Shown: positions 1 through 9,417, counted from the first letter of the stretch. The stretch: DNA of 51,638 bases from Desulfotomaculum sp. (GCA_003513005.1 DOTD01000016.1:1-51638); one strand, 5' to 3'. Numbers and translations are program-made. The notes: a model not told the origin generated them from the sequence alone.

Positions 1-409
1 TCCTTTTCTTTGGGTTTTTAGTAGGCTCAACACCACTAATTATACCACTTTGAGGGCACTTTTTGTATATATTTGCTTCACCTTTTGGGTGAGAAGTTTA
101 ATTCCTCGTGTTCCTTATATATCAATGGGTTAAGCCTGTTTTCTAAAGGCTTACGCAGATTTCGGGTTTTATTTATAATTTTATTAAGTTTCGTTTAATA
201 ATCAACGGAATTATTTGGTGTAATATCATTATATTTTGAATTAAGGACAAAAAAAGATATACTTTTCTTTAGAACAATTTATATCATTATAAGGTGCGTC
301 AGTAAAGGAGCTATCGTCAACAAGCGGCTTATATGGTCATCAGGGTAGAAGCGATGCCGGGTTCAGAAGAGAATGCGCGACGAATGGTCAACATTCTCTT
401 CTGCCATCC
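1..409. other. Non-coding stretch, AT-rich
   Basis: No credible gene is seen in this 409-base stretch, which lies downstream of the minus-strand helicase gene. A weak stem (77-82 with 88-93, loop of five) is present but has no T-run, so I do not call a terminator. The first 290 bases are AT-rich, and composition changes abruptly to GC-rich at about 300, where the cassette begins. Confidence 0.5.
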
Positions 410-3025
410 TTAAAGGAGGTCACGTACCTGGTAAATGCAGCGGCAGGCAGGGCTGTGGGAACAGACTGCCAGAGGACCGTGTTTTGACGGGACAACCTTT
501 AAGAGATGGTTGGCCGGGCAGGTCAGTCCGTCTGCAGCCAGGTAGCCTTCTATAATTTCCAAAGTGAGCCTGGCAGCCGGAGAATCGCAGCGCGGGTAGG
601 CGGTGCAACCCAGGAAATAACCTCCGCCGGTTCCCGCGCGTATAGTCAACGGGGCTCCGCAGCGGGAGCAGGTAAGCTGGTTTTCAATGTATGCCTTTAG
701 CCCTGCGTAACGTTTCCCGCCAAACCCGCCGCGCAGGTCCATCTCCAGAAGATAAAGCAGCGTACGGCAGGCCTTCTCTCCCGTCATCCGTATACTGAAG
801 TGATCTACCCTGCCGTCTTCCGGCCAGGGGTTTCCATACCAGAAGATGTCCCGATTCACCGCAGTCATCGGCGTCCTGACGGCAGTATATCTTACGGTGT
901 AAGGCTGCAGTTCGGGCGGCCAGACCAGCGGTCTGCCGACGCGCAGGGAAAGGCGGGCGCCGCGCTCCTGTGCCTGCCGCAGAGCTTTCACTACCTGTCT
1001 TTCCGGCGGGCCGGCTGGGGCGGGCCAGTCGATTTGAACGGACGAGGCCAGGCGGATATCCGCTTCCCAGGCTTCCAGGGCCGTCCGTCGTTCGGCGTGC
1101 CATTTCATTTCTATTTTATTGCCCGTAACGCAACCGGGCAGGGCGGCCAGTAGTTCCCTGCCTCCAATCACCCGGCCGTTTTCCCGGATGAAGCGGAAAA
1201 GCCCGCACACGGCAGAGTCGCCCGGCAGCCTGCTTTCCAGAAAATCGCGGCAGGCGAGGACGAAAAGCTTGCCACGCGCCCTGGTAACGGCAACGTTAAT
1301 CAGCCGCAGCCCTGCGCTTCCTTCCCGGCGGGAAAGGAGTCCGCCGGGACCACGTTGGGAAAAAGAGTCCACAAGATCAAGCACCACCGCGTCCTGCTCC
1401 GCTCCCTGAAAACGGTGGACGGTGGCGGCCACAAGGCCGGAAGCCTCGCTGCGGACACTGTCGCTGCTTAGAAGTCCTGCCGTCAATGCGTTAAGTAGCC
1501 TGGCCTGGGCTGCATATGGCGTAAGCAGGCCCACCGTAAGGCCGCCCTGCCTGATTTGCGCGGCCAGTATTAAAGCCAGGAAAGCGGATAAGGGATTTAA
1601 GCGGGAAGAACCATGCTGGTAGCAAAAAGCAGGCAGATCACTAAGATCCACCAGCGTCAGCGCTGATCCGGGGCACGGTCCGGCAGCAGCCAGCGCAGCG
1701 CGTTCGGACGTTTCGGGAGCATTGTAGAGCAGCCCCCCATAGACAAAGTCATTCGCAAATCCGGCAATGGCCGGATGCATCCGCCGCTGCAGGCGCAGCA
1801 CGGCAATATCCGACGCCTGTCCTTTTTCAAAAGAGGCCGTGATTCCGGCTTCCTCAAAGATGTCGCGCTTCAGCCATTGTTCCACTCCCGGAGTCCCGGC
1901 TAACGCTATGGGAGCCAACTGGCGGAAATCGCCGCTTACAACCAGTTTACTGCCTGCCAGGGAGGCGGCGAAAAACACCTGGGGGATATAGGCCATGCTG
2001 GCCTCGTCCAGCAGCACGAAGTCGTAGCGGTCCTTATAAATCACCGGATCGACGGCCGCAGTGGACAGTGTGCAGCCGACTACCCGCGCTTCCCGGCATA
2101 CTCGCGCCGCTGCTTCTTTCAGGTTCTCTCTGAGGGTACGCAAAGTGCGTTCCACTTCAGTCAGGCGTTCTCTCCGGACTCCGCCGGCGCGCAGTCCGGC
2201 AAGCAGTTCGCCGCGCTCGTTCTCAAGCTCTCTGAGCGACTTCCATATCTCCGGAAAGCCGGCGGCGGCCAGGCTGGAGGCCAGCAGGCCGCTTTGCCGC
2301 AGCTGAGGCAGTCTGGCCCAGCCGTAACGGGTCACCACGCCTGAAGAAAAAGGAGCTCCGATCCGGGCTGCAGCCCTGAGCACAGCGCCGTCCACAGCTA
2401 CATTGGCATGAGACAGGATCAGTACCCGGCCGCCCTGTTCATAAAAGAGCTTTGCAATCCGGGCCAGGGTTTCGGTCTTGCCGGTGCCTGGCGGTCCCCA
2501 AATAAAGGTGATTTTCCTTTCCCCGGCCAAGCGCAATGCTTCTTCCTGGGCGCCGGCGGCGTTGGATGGCGAAACATAACGCCGCCGCCGTTCCGGTATT
2601 TTCTCCAGAACGGCCAGAGCCATTTGCAAATTTTTCTCCGGTGCTTCGCTCAGCCGCTCCTGCAGGGCAGTCAATAAAAACCATGGTTCACAAAATACTT
2701 CAGCCCGCTCTATAAGTTCACCCATGTCTTCATGGAGCGCCAGAGTCAACTCCGAGCCGCGCACGGTTACCACTTCTCCCCCGGTTTCACGGGAGCCGCA
2801 GCGCAGGCGTAGCGGCGTCCCGTCCGGAAGAAAGGCATCCACCTCCAGGTCGAAGGCATAAAGAAACCCCTGCTGGTCCCGGCAGACCAGAACTCCGTCC
2901 AGGACCACCAAGGGGCGGCCTCCCTCATTGCGCAGGTATTCTATTTCTTCGGCCAGCGCCCCATTAAAGGCATTGATCAACTCAGACGTTATACAAAAAG
3001 GCGCTTCGTTTTTTAGATCTTCCAT
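410..3025 (-). CDS. UPF1-like superfamily 1 helicase with C-terminal topoisomerase-type zinc finger
   Basis: An 871-residue SF1B (UPF1/DNA2-type) helicase. Visible motifs in order: Walker A GPPGTGKTET (about residue 178), DEAS Walker B followed by GDFRQLAP (about 340-370), LQRRMHP (motif IV region, about 412), VHRFQGAEQDAVVLD (motif V, about 585), and NVAVTRARGKLFVLA (motif VI, about 625). Residues 690-770 resemble a helical phospholipase-D-like segment. The tail has CSRCG...CTAYPRC, a topoisomerase I-type C4 zinc finger, and a second cysteine/histidine cluster (CPANH, CSHSPACRC). ATP-dependent unwinding of nucleic acid is expected. It is the last gene of a four-gene minus-strand set and lies 71 bases after the preceding ATPase. 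The ATG has no obvious Shine-Dalgarno; the leader is AT-rich and could carry its own promoter. Helicase identity is confident; the cellular role is not known. Confidence 0.88.
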   Translation of the reverse strand: MEDLKNEAPFCITSELINAFNGALAEEIEYLRNEGGRPLVVLDGVLVCRDQQGFLYAFDLEVDAFLPDGTPLRLRCGSRETGGEVVTVRGSELTLALHEDMGELIERAEVFCEPWFLLTALQERLSEAPEKNLQMALAVLEKIPERRRRYVSPSNAAGAQEEALRLAGERKITFIWGPPGTGKTETLARIAKLFYEQGGRVLILSHANVAVDGAVLRAAARIGAPFSSGVVTRYGWARLPQLRQSGLLASSLAAAGFPEIWKSLRELENERGELLAGLRAGGVRRERLTEVERTLRTLRENLKEAAARVCREARVVGCTLSTAAVDPVIYKDRYDFVLLDEASMAYIPQVFFAASLAGSKLVVSGDFRQLAPIALAGTPGVEQWLKRDIFEEAGITASFEKGQASDIAVLRLQRRMHPAIAGFANDFVYGGLLYNAPETSERAALAAAGPCPGSALTLVDLSDLPAFCYQHGSSRLNPLSAFLALILAAQIRQGGLTVGLLTPYAAQARLLNALTAGLLSSDSVRSEASGLVAATVHRFQGAEQDAVVLDLVDSFSQRGPGGLLSRREGSAGLRLINVAVTRARGKLFVLACRDFLESRLPGDSAVCGLFRFIRENGRVIGGRELLAALPGCVTGNKIEMKWHAERRTALEAWEADIRLASSVQIDWPAPAGPPERQVVKALRQAQERGARLSLRVGRPLVWPPELQPYTVRYTAVRTPMTAVNRDIFWYGNPWPEDGRVDHFSIRMTGEKACRTLLYLLEMDLRGGFGGKRYAGLKAYIENQLTCSRCGAPLTIRAGTGGGYFLGCTAYPRCDSPAARLTLEIIEGYLAADGLTCPANHLLKVVPSKHGPLAVCSHSPACRCIYQVRDLL

Positions 3026-3096
3026 ATTTAAATAATATAAATTTCGTCCGTATGAATACCGGCTTCAAGCTCGTAAAATGTCCATGCTTATGATCT

Positions 3097-4320
3097 TCAA
3101 ACCGTTAGATCTTCATTTTCCGTTTCGTTGTCCGGAAAATCGCCCGGCAGGAGTTCTTCCGGCATGACCGTCTCAACTTCCGTCCAGGCGCCGTATAGGT
3201 ACTGGAGGTCCAGCCACTCCACCAGGGCGCGGATGACCGTGCGCAGTGGCCTGTCGGCTGGAATACCCGCCGTAGCCGGACCGATGTCTTCCGGCGCCTG
3301 CCAGTCATAAGCCAGGGCGTGCTGGTCGCGGACGGCCTGGAGCATACGGCGGACATCGAAGGCGGAGAGGGTATCCAGAAAGAGGTTTTCTTTTAAAAAA
3401 CTGCTGAAGACCTCCCGCACTGTGGGGATGTCATACTGCCTGTCTTTAGCCGCCAGTTTTTGCGGCACGTTGTCATAATCGCTGTTTTTTTGCTTCCAGA
3501 TTAGTTCCGACCAGAGATTGGATGAAGCCGAAAACGCTGTATAAGTAGCCGTCATGCCGAAAGACGGCGCCATAAAACGGGCAGCGTTCAGATAAGCGTT
3601 GGCCCTGGCCGTGATACCCAGATACATCAACTGTTCAAACTCATCAAAAAGAATCACCCACCCGGCGTAACCGGCGGCCCGGATCAGACGGGAGAGAAAA
3701 CGAAAGTAATCGAAGGAGTTTTCTTTCACCTTGAAAGGCGTCAAAGAAAGCGTCTTTCCGAAATTCAGGCGATAGATGGATTTCAGTTGTGTGTTGGGGA
3801 CAAAGTCGCCCGATAAGTCGCTGGCCAGAATATGTTGGTTGTAGGCGTCGCTGCTGCCGTTCAGGTAGTTTTTCAGCACGGCCTCAAGTTTCGGGTGCAG
3901 GTTGCGGGCAGCATAGTTAAGCATCTCATCCGCCTGATCGCTGTTCGTCTGCAGTGTTTCCAGCAAGGATGTGAAACCAGGCTGGGAGCAGCCCGGCAGA
4001 TAAAGGCCGGCTGCCGCCATGCGATACAGACGGTCCAGTTTATCAAAAGGAGCTTCCTTGGAAAGCGACATGAAGCTGACGGCAAAGTTCATCTTTTCCG
4101 CCTTGTGTGCGATAATGTTCAGGAAGTGCGTTTTACCGTTGCCGAAGTTACCCTTTATTACCAGGGGAAGAACACCGCCGCCGGAGCGCACCCGCTCCAG
4201 CTCGCGTTCTACACGCTCACACGCTGCCTCCCGCCCGTAAGAAAAAATTACGCTTAAGCTGCGGGAGGAAACTCCTGAACGCAGGCATTCAATAACCTGC
4301 CTGGCTGAAAACTTTTCCAT
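3097..4320 (-). CDS. P-loop ATPase, BrxD/DUF2791-like (second of two paralogues)
   Basis: About 407 residues. The N-terminus (ARQVIECLRSGVSSRS) followed by Walker A GNFGNGKTHF and the Walker B-like segment VILFDEFEQL are typical of the P-loop family DUF2791, which includes BrxD of BREX systems. I prefer the ATG at 4320 over the one at 4329: a GGGAG sits eight bases before the former but directly touches the latter. The gene overlaps the end of the upstream ATPase gene by 32 bases, suggesting translational coupling. The C-terminal third has no motif I recognise, and the last 25 residues are strongly acidic. It probably works with the neighbouring ATPase and helicase. ATPase family assignment is fairly sure; a defence role is inference from gene company only. 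Confidence 0.8.
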   Translation of the reverse strand: MEKFSARQVIECLRSGVSSRSLSVIFSYGREAACERVERELERVRSGGGVLPLVIKGNFGNGKTHFLNIIAHKAEKMNFAVSFMSLSKEAPFDKLDRLYRMAAAGLYLPGCSQPGFTSLLETLQTNSDQADEMLNYAARNLHPKLEAVLKNYLNGSSDAYNQHILASDLSGDFVPNTQLKSIYRLNFGKTLSLTPFKVKENSFDYFRFLSRLIRAAGYAGWVILFDEFEQLMYLGITARANAYLNAARFMAPSFGMTATYTAFSASSNLWSELIWKQKNSDYDNVPQKLAAKDRQYDIPTVREVFSSFLKENLFLDTLSAFDVRRMLQAVRDQHALAYDWQAPEDIGPATAGIPADRPLRTVIRALVEWLDLQYLYGAWTEVETVMPEELLPGDFPDNETENEDLTV

Positions 4321-5530
4321 TCCGTTCATCTCCCGCTTCAGATTGGCTGATTATTGCCTCCACAACCCGCCGCACAGGCGAGAACATGCTGACGTTTTCC
4401 ACCAGGCAGTGAAAATCCTCCTGCTGCAAGTTTGAGTTGAGGCTTAAGACTGCATTCATTCTTTGCTGAAGTTCCAGGCAGGTGTCGACAGTAAAAAAAT
4501 CCTTAACTATAAGATCCTGGTTGACAAGGTCGGCAAATCTGTTCAGCCGCGCCCCCGAGACTTCGTTCTGGATCCGCATCCATAGCGCTTCGTACGATTT
4601 AAAGCCTTCCCTTTCATTGTGGATTAGTTCCGTCCGCCCGGCAAAGACAAAAAATGCCCCCTCGAATCCGGCAAAGTCGTCCACCAACTGCCGCAGGCTC
4701 TCGTAAACCTCATTGCGGGCTGACCTGCCATAGAGCGCCCTCCCTTCCGGTCCGCGCTCCATCAGCGCGCTCAGGTCGTCCACCGCCAAAAAAAGTCCCC
4801 GGTGGCCGCATAGCCGCAGTAAACAAAGAAAAGACGTCATCATGTGTCTGGCGTTGTACTTGTCAATGCGTGTAAAGATCTTTAGAGGTTTTAAAACCCT
4901 GGCCGGCAGGGAGCGGCTCTTGAGCCATTCCTGCAGGATTTCCTTCTGCCCGTCCGCCAACCGGCGCGAGCCCAGGTGGTGGGCACAGAGCTGAGTAAAA
5001 GCCAGGGCAAAGTTATGGTTTATTTTTCTGTTTTGATAAAGAGTGTCCAGTTCTTCTTGAATTTCGCGCCGTAAACTATCCGCCGCCCGGCCCCGCGCCT
5101 GCGCCCAGCTGAAAAAGTCTTGCTCCGGCGCAAGCTGGCCGGCCTGATAGCCGAGGCGGCCAATCAAGGCGCTGCAATAATCTGTAACCAGATTTTCAAC
5201 ATCCACTACATCCAGAACAGCCTGGTAGATTGAGTCAAATTTATTCAGACGCAACCGGCGGGTATTTGCAAAAAAGGTGATATAGCCCAGCCGCCGGGCC
5301 TCTTCCAGCATCAGGAGAAGGGTGTGAGTTTTTCCCGAGCCCGGCTTGCCGGTGAGAAACTTCACTTTACTGCCGCCGCAGGCTATGTAGTCGCTCAGGT
5401 AATAGTCCCGCCAGAAATTCCAGATCCCTGCCTCTTCTCCCACCGTGATGGCTTTAAGTACCTGCAGATCCGGCGGCGGGCTGCCCCGCTGCAAACTTTC
5501 CATCGCTTCTTCCCTGGCTGCCGGCTCCAC
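4289..5530 (-). CDS. P-loop ATPase, DUF2791/BrxD-like (first of two paralogues)
   Basis: 413 residues starting at a GTG preceded by an excellent AGGAGGG seven bases away. Walker A GKPGSGKTHT lies at about residue 61 and a Walker B-like hydrophobic strand ending in DD (LFLAVDDLSAL) at about 245. A later segment, FFVFAGRTELIHN (about 300), looks like an AAA+/STAND sensor region. It resembles the downstream ATPase in layout (Walker A near the N-terminus, GKTH, similar length), so the two are likely ancient paralogues forming a hetero-complex. Its start lies inside the 3' end of the upstream gene (77-base overlap). I do not know the substrate. Confidence 0.78.
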   Translation of the reverse strand: MEPAAREEAMESLQRGSPPPDLQVLKAITVGEEAGIWNFWRDYYLSDYIACGGSKVKFLTGKPGSGKTHTLLLMLEEARRLGYITFFANTRRLRLNKFDSIYQAVLDVVDVENLVTDYCSALIGRLGYQAGQLAPEQDFFSWAQARGRAADSLRREIQEELDTLYQNRKINHNFALAFTQLCAHHLGSRRLADGQKEILQEWLKSRSLPARVLKPLKIFTRIDKYNARHMMTSFLCLLRLCGHRGLFLAVDDLSALMERGPEGRALYGRSARNEVYESLRQLVDDFAGFEGAFFVFAGRTELIHNEREGFKSYEALWMRIQNEVSGARLNRFADLVNQDLIVKDFFTVDTCLELQQRMNAVLSLNSNLQQEDFHCLVENVSMFSPVRRVVEAIISQSEAGDERNGKVFSQAGY

Positions 5531-6329
5531 CGGCTATCCCTCCTAAGTAAAACTTCATCACGCCGAGACGCTGGGGCTGCCCCTGGGCGTCCAGGACAAT
5601 CAGCGCCTGTTTGTTGTTGCGTACGTTGCCCAGCCAGAGACGCCTGCCGTCAGGTATGTTCATCAGACCGCTTTTCAGCACACGGTGCAGGTCGAAGGCA
5701 AAAAACTGGGCCGGATAGTCGCGCTTCTGACGGGGCAGCGGTGTAAGAGTATTATAGACGTCCTTTAAAAGGACTTCCTGTTCACTAACTTCGATTTTTG
5801 TTTTGACGATTTGTTTGGCCATTTCCGTATCGTAAGCCAGCGCCAGGGATTGGAGAAAACGCTGGGCATCGAAGGAAGACGTATTTAAGCGATCGATGCT
5901 TTTCTTTAAGTATCCGGCCAGAACACGGGGCCGCAGGCTGCGATGAACCCGATCATTGATGGTGAGCATTTCTTTCTCCGGCAGCACACGGACTTTAAAC
6001 GGAAGTATTTCATAAACAGGGTATTCCGCTTCCACAGCCAAGCTTTCCGCTGCCAGGGCATCCAAAAAGCCCCGGTGAAATTCCTCCTGCAGATAAGATT
6101 GCAGATTAAATGCCGGCATTTTCTCCAACAGAACCTGCAGTGTTTCCTGCTGCCTGTCCAGCAGTTCCCCATAGCGGGCCAGCGCCTGCTGCAAGGCTTC
6201 CAGGTTGCCCTCGTCGCCTGCTGTTTTCATGCGCCTGACCGCGTTAACCATACTGCGGTGGAGATTGTTGAGGCCTTTGAAGTCATCCTGCAGCGTCAGG
6301 TCCAAAAATTCATCAAGAGTCTTCGTCAT
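5454..6329 (-). CDS. Uncharacterised protein opening the helicase/ATPase cassette
   Basis: 291 residues, no family recognised. Residues 20-90 are rich in leucine, glutamine and charged residues and could form helices or a coiled coil; residues 100-290 look like a mixed alpha/beta fold with no catalytic signature I can name. The last 25 residues are glycine- and alanine-rich and are encoded in the overlap with the ATPase gene, so the native C-terminus may be shorter or frameshifted. It begins a co-directional set running to 410. A G-rich stretch lies ten bases before the ATG. Likely a structural or adaptor subunit of the cassette, by position only. Confidence 0.6.
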   Translation of the reverse strand: MTKTLDEFLDLTLQDDFKGLNNLHRSMVNAVRRMKTAGDEGNLEALQQALARYGELLDRQQETLQVLLEKMPAFNLQSYLQEEFHRGFLDALAAESLAVEAEYPVYEILPFKVRVLPEKEMLTINDRVHRSLRPRVLAGYLKKSIDRLNTSSFDAQRFLQSLALAYDTEMAKQIVKTKIEVSEQEVLLKDVYNTLTPLPRQKRDYPAQFFAFDLHRVLKSGLMNIPDGRRLWLGNVRNNKQALIVLDAQGQPQRLGVMKFYLGGIAGGAGSQGRSDGKFAAGQPAAGSAGT

Positions 6330-6402
6330 ATTATGAAAAATCCCCCAAAAATCTGATAGAATATGATATTATTCTCCAGTGTCTGTATATTATCCTTCTA
6401 TT

Positions 6403-6464
6403 CTATCCTGAAAATTAATTTGCTTTAGGGAGGTCAACTGCCTACGTGTTCATGTTCGTCTCAG
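6403..6464 (+). repeat. Dispersed 62-base repeat, copy A
   Basis: This segment matches the reverse complement of 28380-28441 at 48 of 62 positions by my count. Its last 26 bases also match 8168-8193 at 22 of 26. The shared part includes a GGAGGTCA ribosome-site-like string followed by a GTG. A 30-codon plus-strand frame opens at that GTG (6445) and ends near 6537, but its translation is not conserved with the other copies. It lies directly beside the broken 3' end of the GGDEF gene. Confidence 0.6.
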
Positions 6465-6474
6465 GCTATTGTTG

Positions 6475-7302
6475 TCACGGTTCGCTTCGGACAGGACCAG
6501 GCGGCGCTGCTTTAGAAGGCAAGGCAGATGCGAAATAAACGAGCATTGTAACTGAAACCATCTGGCCGTTTACAGGAACGAAAGACTGCTTGACGAGGAA
6601 ACGGAGCAGATCCGCCTTTGAAAAGAGGGAGTAAAAGCTGTCACATTGAACAACCGCAATAAATTCTTCGCCGCCCCAGCGGCAGACGACTTCATCATTA
6701 CCGAGGCTGTTTTTCAAAGTTTTTGAGACCATCTTCAGCACATTGTCGCCAACGTCATGACCGAAGGAATCGTTAATATTTTTAAAGAAGTCAATATCAA
6801 TGAAGAGAACGCCGAAAAATGAATGTTGATATACTTTCAGTTCAATTAGTTTATTTTGAAGATGAACTTCCAGATACCTTCTGTTTAAAAGATCGGTAAG
6901 CGGATCAACCAGGGACAGGTTGCGGTATTTCTCCAATTGGTCAAGTAAATTGGAACGGGAAGAATTATCGCTGAAGTTTTCAACCGCTCCGATAATTACC
7001 CCGAAAGAGTTCCTCACCGGCGAGACATGAACAAGAACCGGTATCCGGTGTCCCTCGCGGTGATGTACAAAAACCTCCGCCTCTTTTTCCTTGCCCTCTG
7101 TAATTGCCTGCGCAAGCGGACATGTGTTCACGCAAAGCAAAGCCCCGTTTTTATTGATATGTTTAAGCAGGCTGTCATGGCAGTGAGTTCCAAGCACCTG
7201 CTGTTTTGTGAACCCCGTAATTCTCTCGGCTGCCTTGTTCCAGAAAGTAATCTTTCTGTTCAAATCAACAAAATAAACCCCGTCATAAAGGCTATCCAGA
7301 AT
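6475..7302 (-). pseudogene. PAS-GGDEF diguanylate cyclase, truncated at both ends
   Basis: The frame reads DGVYFVDLNRKITFWNKAAE, a typical PAS start, but an in-frame stop lies immediately upstream (7303-7305) and no normal start codon exists, only a TTG inside the PAS strand. The GGDEF half has the DPLTDLLNRR opening, FIDIDFFKNIND and the active-site loop RWGGEEF, so it once made c-di-GMP. After VSVTM it diverges into an unrelated alanine/proline-rich tail, so the final GGDEF helix and strands are lost. The 5' break coincides with the broken 3' end of the GerMN gene, and the 3' break lies next to dispersed repeat copy A. A functional product is unlikely. Confidence 0.75.
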
Positions 7303-8017
7303 TTAAATTTATACTGGTACTAAAATCACCTCTTAATGGCGCTCCACCGGCAGCCATTGTGTTGGTCTGGGCGATCTTTTGCCCGTCTTTGGTGACAATG
7401 CGCATGGAAACAACAGCCTCAAAAACCATGGCGGCGCCGCGTACGGTTGAGGGACTGGAAACCTCATTTCCCGGTCTTGGCGAGGTTACCCAGATTACCG
7501 GCTCTCTGACGTTAGATAAGTCGCGTTTGAAAGGTTGTTCATATAAACCTACATGTCCCCACCAGTCTTTTGCTCTTTCGTCAAGTTTCCCTTCAACTTC
7601 AAAGGCAACCCTGTCTATTGTGGGGAATTCGGTCAGTGTATTGACTATGCTCTGGATACCAAAAGCTTCACCAGAAGAGCCCACATTGGCGTCAAGTACT
7701 TCGCGCGAAAAATCGACTGTGGCAAGGCCGTCGTTAATTGAAATACCGAGTACTTTCGTACCTTTGGGGATCACTTTGAAAGCGTTTTCAGTTGCCGGCA
7801 GGCCGTTGATTAATTCCTCCAGCGCAGCTTTGGCTACTTGGGTTGTTCTTGGTATGGTATGTTCCTCGCGAACCAGAAACAATTCTACGCCCGTATCTTT
7901 AAGAAAGTACAGCGCAACCTGCATTGTTTCCTGTTTTTTTTCTTTTTTAATATGACGGGGACGTGAAGGATCGCTTTCAATTTTTAGGCGTAGTTGTCCG
8001 ATGGGCAAGTAGGGCAA
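7292..8017 (-). pseudogene. GerMN-Gmad2 spore germination protein, truncated
   Basis: Residues 33-150 match the GerMN domain (VALYFLKDTG, PKGTKVLGISINDGLATVDFS) and residues 165-230 the immunoglobulin-like Gmad2 domain (TSPRPGNEV, GAAMVFEAVV). Family members are secreted or lipoprotein germination/sporulation factors. Here the signal peptide/lipobox is missing, and the N-terminal codons run into a 36-base tandem repeat (8013-8084). The C-terminal strands of Gmad2 are also missing: the frame stops at 7292 inside sequence that is, in another frame, the middle of a PAS domain. I treat it as a remnant left by deletion. Confidence 0.7.
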
Positions 8018-8084
8018 GTAGGGACGGTTCTTGCTTGCCTTCTACATAGGCAAGTAGGGACGGTTCTTGCTTGCCTTCTACATA
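8013..8084. repeat. 36-base perfect tandem repeat (two units)
   Basis: Two identical 36-base units (8013-8048, 8049-8084), each containing GGCAAG...CTTGCC arms around a GGGACGGTTCT core. Part of a third unit lies just upstream. The same core recurs near 13293 and, with longer arms, at 31584-31645. The tandem replaces the N-terminal coding part of the GerMN gene. Confidence 0.85.
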
Positions 8085-8167
8085 TGAATAACTATCAACA
8101 TCGCCTTTTTAACTTCGGCATTAAAACTGCTTTTCCCATCAATTTTAGAGAACCGCTTGTTTTGCCT

Positions 8168-8193
8168 TGCCTATGTGCTCATGTTCGCCTAAG
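8168..8193 (+). repeat. Partial copy of dispersed repeat A
   Basis: 26 bases matching 6439-6464 at 22 positions (TGCCTAYGTGYTCATGTTCG core). It lies between the GerMN remnant and the kdpB remnant, so the two damaged genes between 6465 and 8167 are bracketed by direct copies of the same element. Confidence 0.55.
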
Positions 8194-8197
8194 CTGC

Positions 8198-9400
8198 TCA
8201 GCTTAAACCCAGCAGCGCAAGAAGCATGTTAATGAGTTTTATTCCGGCAAATGGGGCAATCAGGCCGCCCAGTCCATAGATGAGCATATTGCGCCGGATG
8301 ATCACTTCGGCTCCAAGGGGTTTGTAGGCTATCCCGCGCAGGGCAAGGGGAACCAGCGCAATGATGATCAGAGCGTTAAAAATTACCGCCGAGAGGATTG
8401 CGCTCTGTGGAGCGGCCAGCTTCATGATATTTAAGGCGCCCAGCACAGGGTAGGAGGTAATAAATATAGCCGGGATAATGGCAAAATATTTGGCCACATC
8501 GTTGGCAATGCTGAAAGTGGTCAGCGAACCCCGGGTAATCAACAACTGTTTTCCTGTTTCCACTACCTCGATCAGCTTTGTGGGATTGCTGTCGAGGTCA
8601 ACCATATTTCCGGCCTCCTTGGCAGCCTGTGTTCCGCTGTTCATGGCGACCCCGACGTCTGCCTGGGCCAGAGCCGGCGCGTCGTTGGTCCCGTCGCCGG
8701 TCATCGCCACCAGATGTCCTTCTTCTTGATATTCCCTGATCAGTTTTAGTTTTGTTTCCGGTGTCGCTTCCGCCAGGAAGTCGTCAACTCCGGCTTCGGC
8801 GGCGATGGCAGCGGCGGTAATCGGGTTATCGCCTGTAATCATGATTGTTTTGATGCCCATGCGCCGCAATTGGGCAAACCGTTCCCGGATTCCGCCCTTG
8901 ATGACATCCTTTAAATAAATTACTCCAAGCGCGGTGGCGCCTTCGATGACTACCAGAGGTGTCCCGCCTTTTTTGGCGATGTCCTCGACAATTTCCCTTA
9001 CTTTGGATGGTAGCGTTTCACCCAAATTATGCAGATATTTTTCGATGGCGTCCGCTACTCCTTTGCGTATCTCATTTCCGGCAAGGTTTACCCAGCTCAT
9101 GCGGGTTTGCGCGCTGAAGGGGATAAGAATAGTCAGGGCAATCTCATTGGGAGTTTTTTGGCGTTTTGCTCCTTCCACAAGGTGGATCATCCTATCCGGG
9201 AAAGTTTCTCCGGGGATGGCTGTGATTTTTACTTTGAGCCAGTTAGAAAGAACCCTGGTTCCGCCTGTAACAGAACTGCGGTCTCCTCCTGATTCGCGGA
9301 TTACCGGAGCGGATTCGCCGGTTATGGCGCTTTCGTCAACTGACGCTACGCCTTCGATCGCTATACTTTGGTTATTATCCGGGTAGTTGTTGTTATTCAT
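8198..9400 (-). pseudogene. kdpB: KdpB, K+-transporting ATPase catalytic subunit with two in-frame deletions
   Basis: The frame is open for about 400 residues, but full KdpB has about 680. It begins MNNNNYPDNNQ after an AGGAGGG site, then jumps at about 9362 directly to EGVASVDESAITGES, skipping the first transmembrane pair. At about 9122 it jumps from TPNEIALTILI to PFSAQTRMS, deleting TM3-4 and the whole phosphorylation segment. The DKTGT aspartate that every P-type ATPase needs is therefore absent. The remaining MITGDN and TGDGTNDAPALAQADVGVAMN motifs and the C-terminal membrane helices are intact. No kdpC follows. The product cannot be a working ATPase. Confidence 0.85.
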
Positions 9401-9417
9401 AATTAAAAAATCCCTCC

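Noticed and set aside
3832..4257. 141-codon plus-strand frame
   Set aside because: It lies wholly inside the conserved ATPase gene on the other strand and has no ribosome site or family likeness.
410..6329. Calling the helicase/ATPase cassette a BREX system
   Set aside because: Only BrxD-like ATPases and a helicase are present; PglZ, PglX, BrxC and BrxL or equivalents are not in the window.
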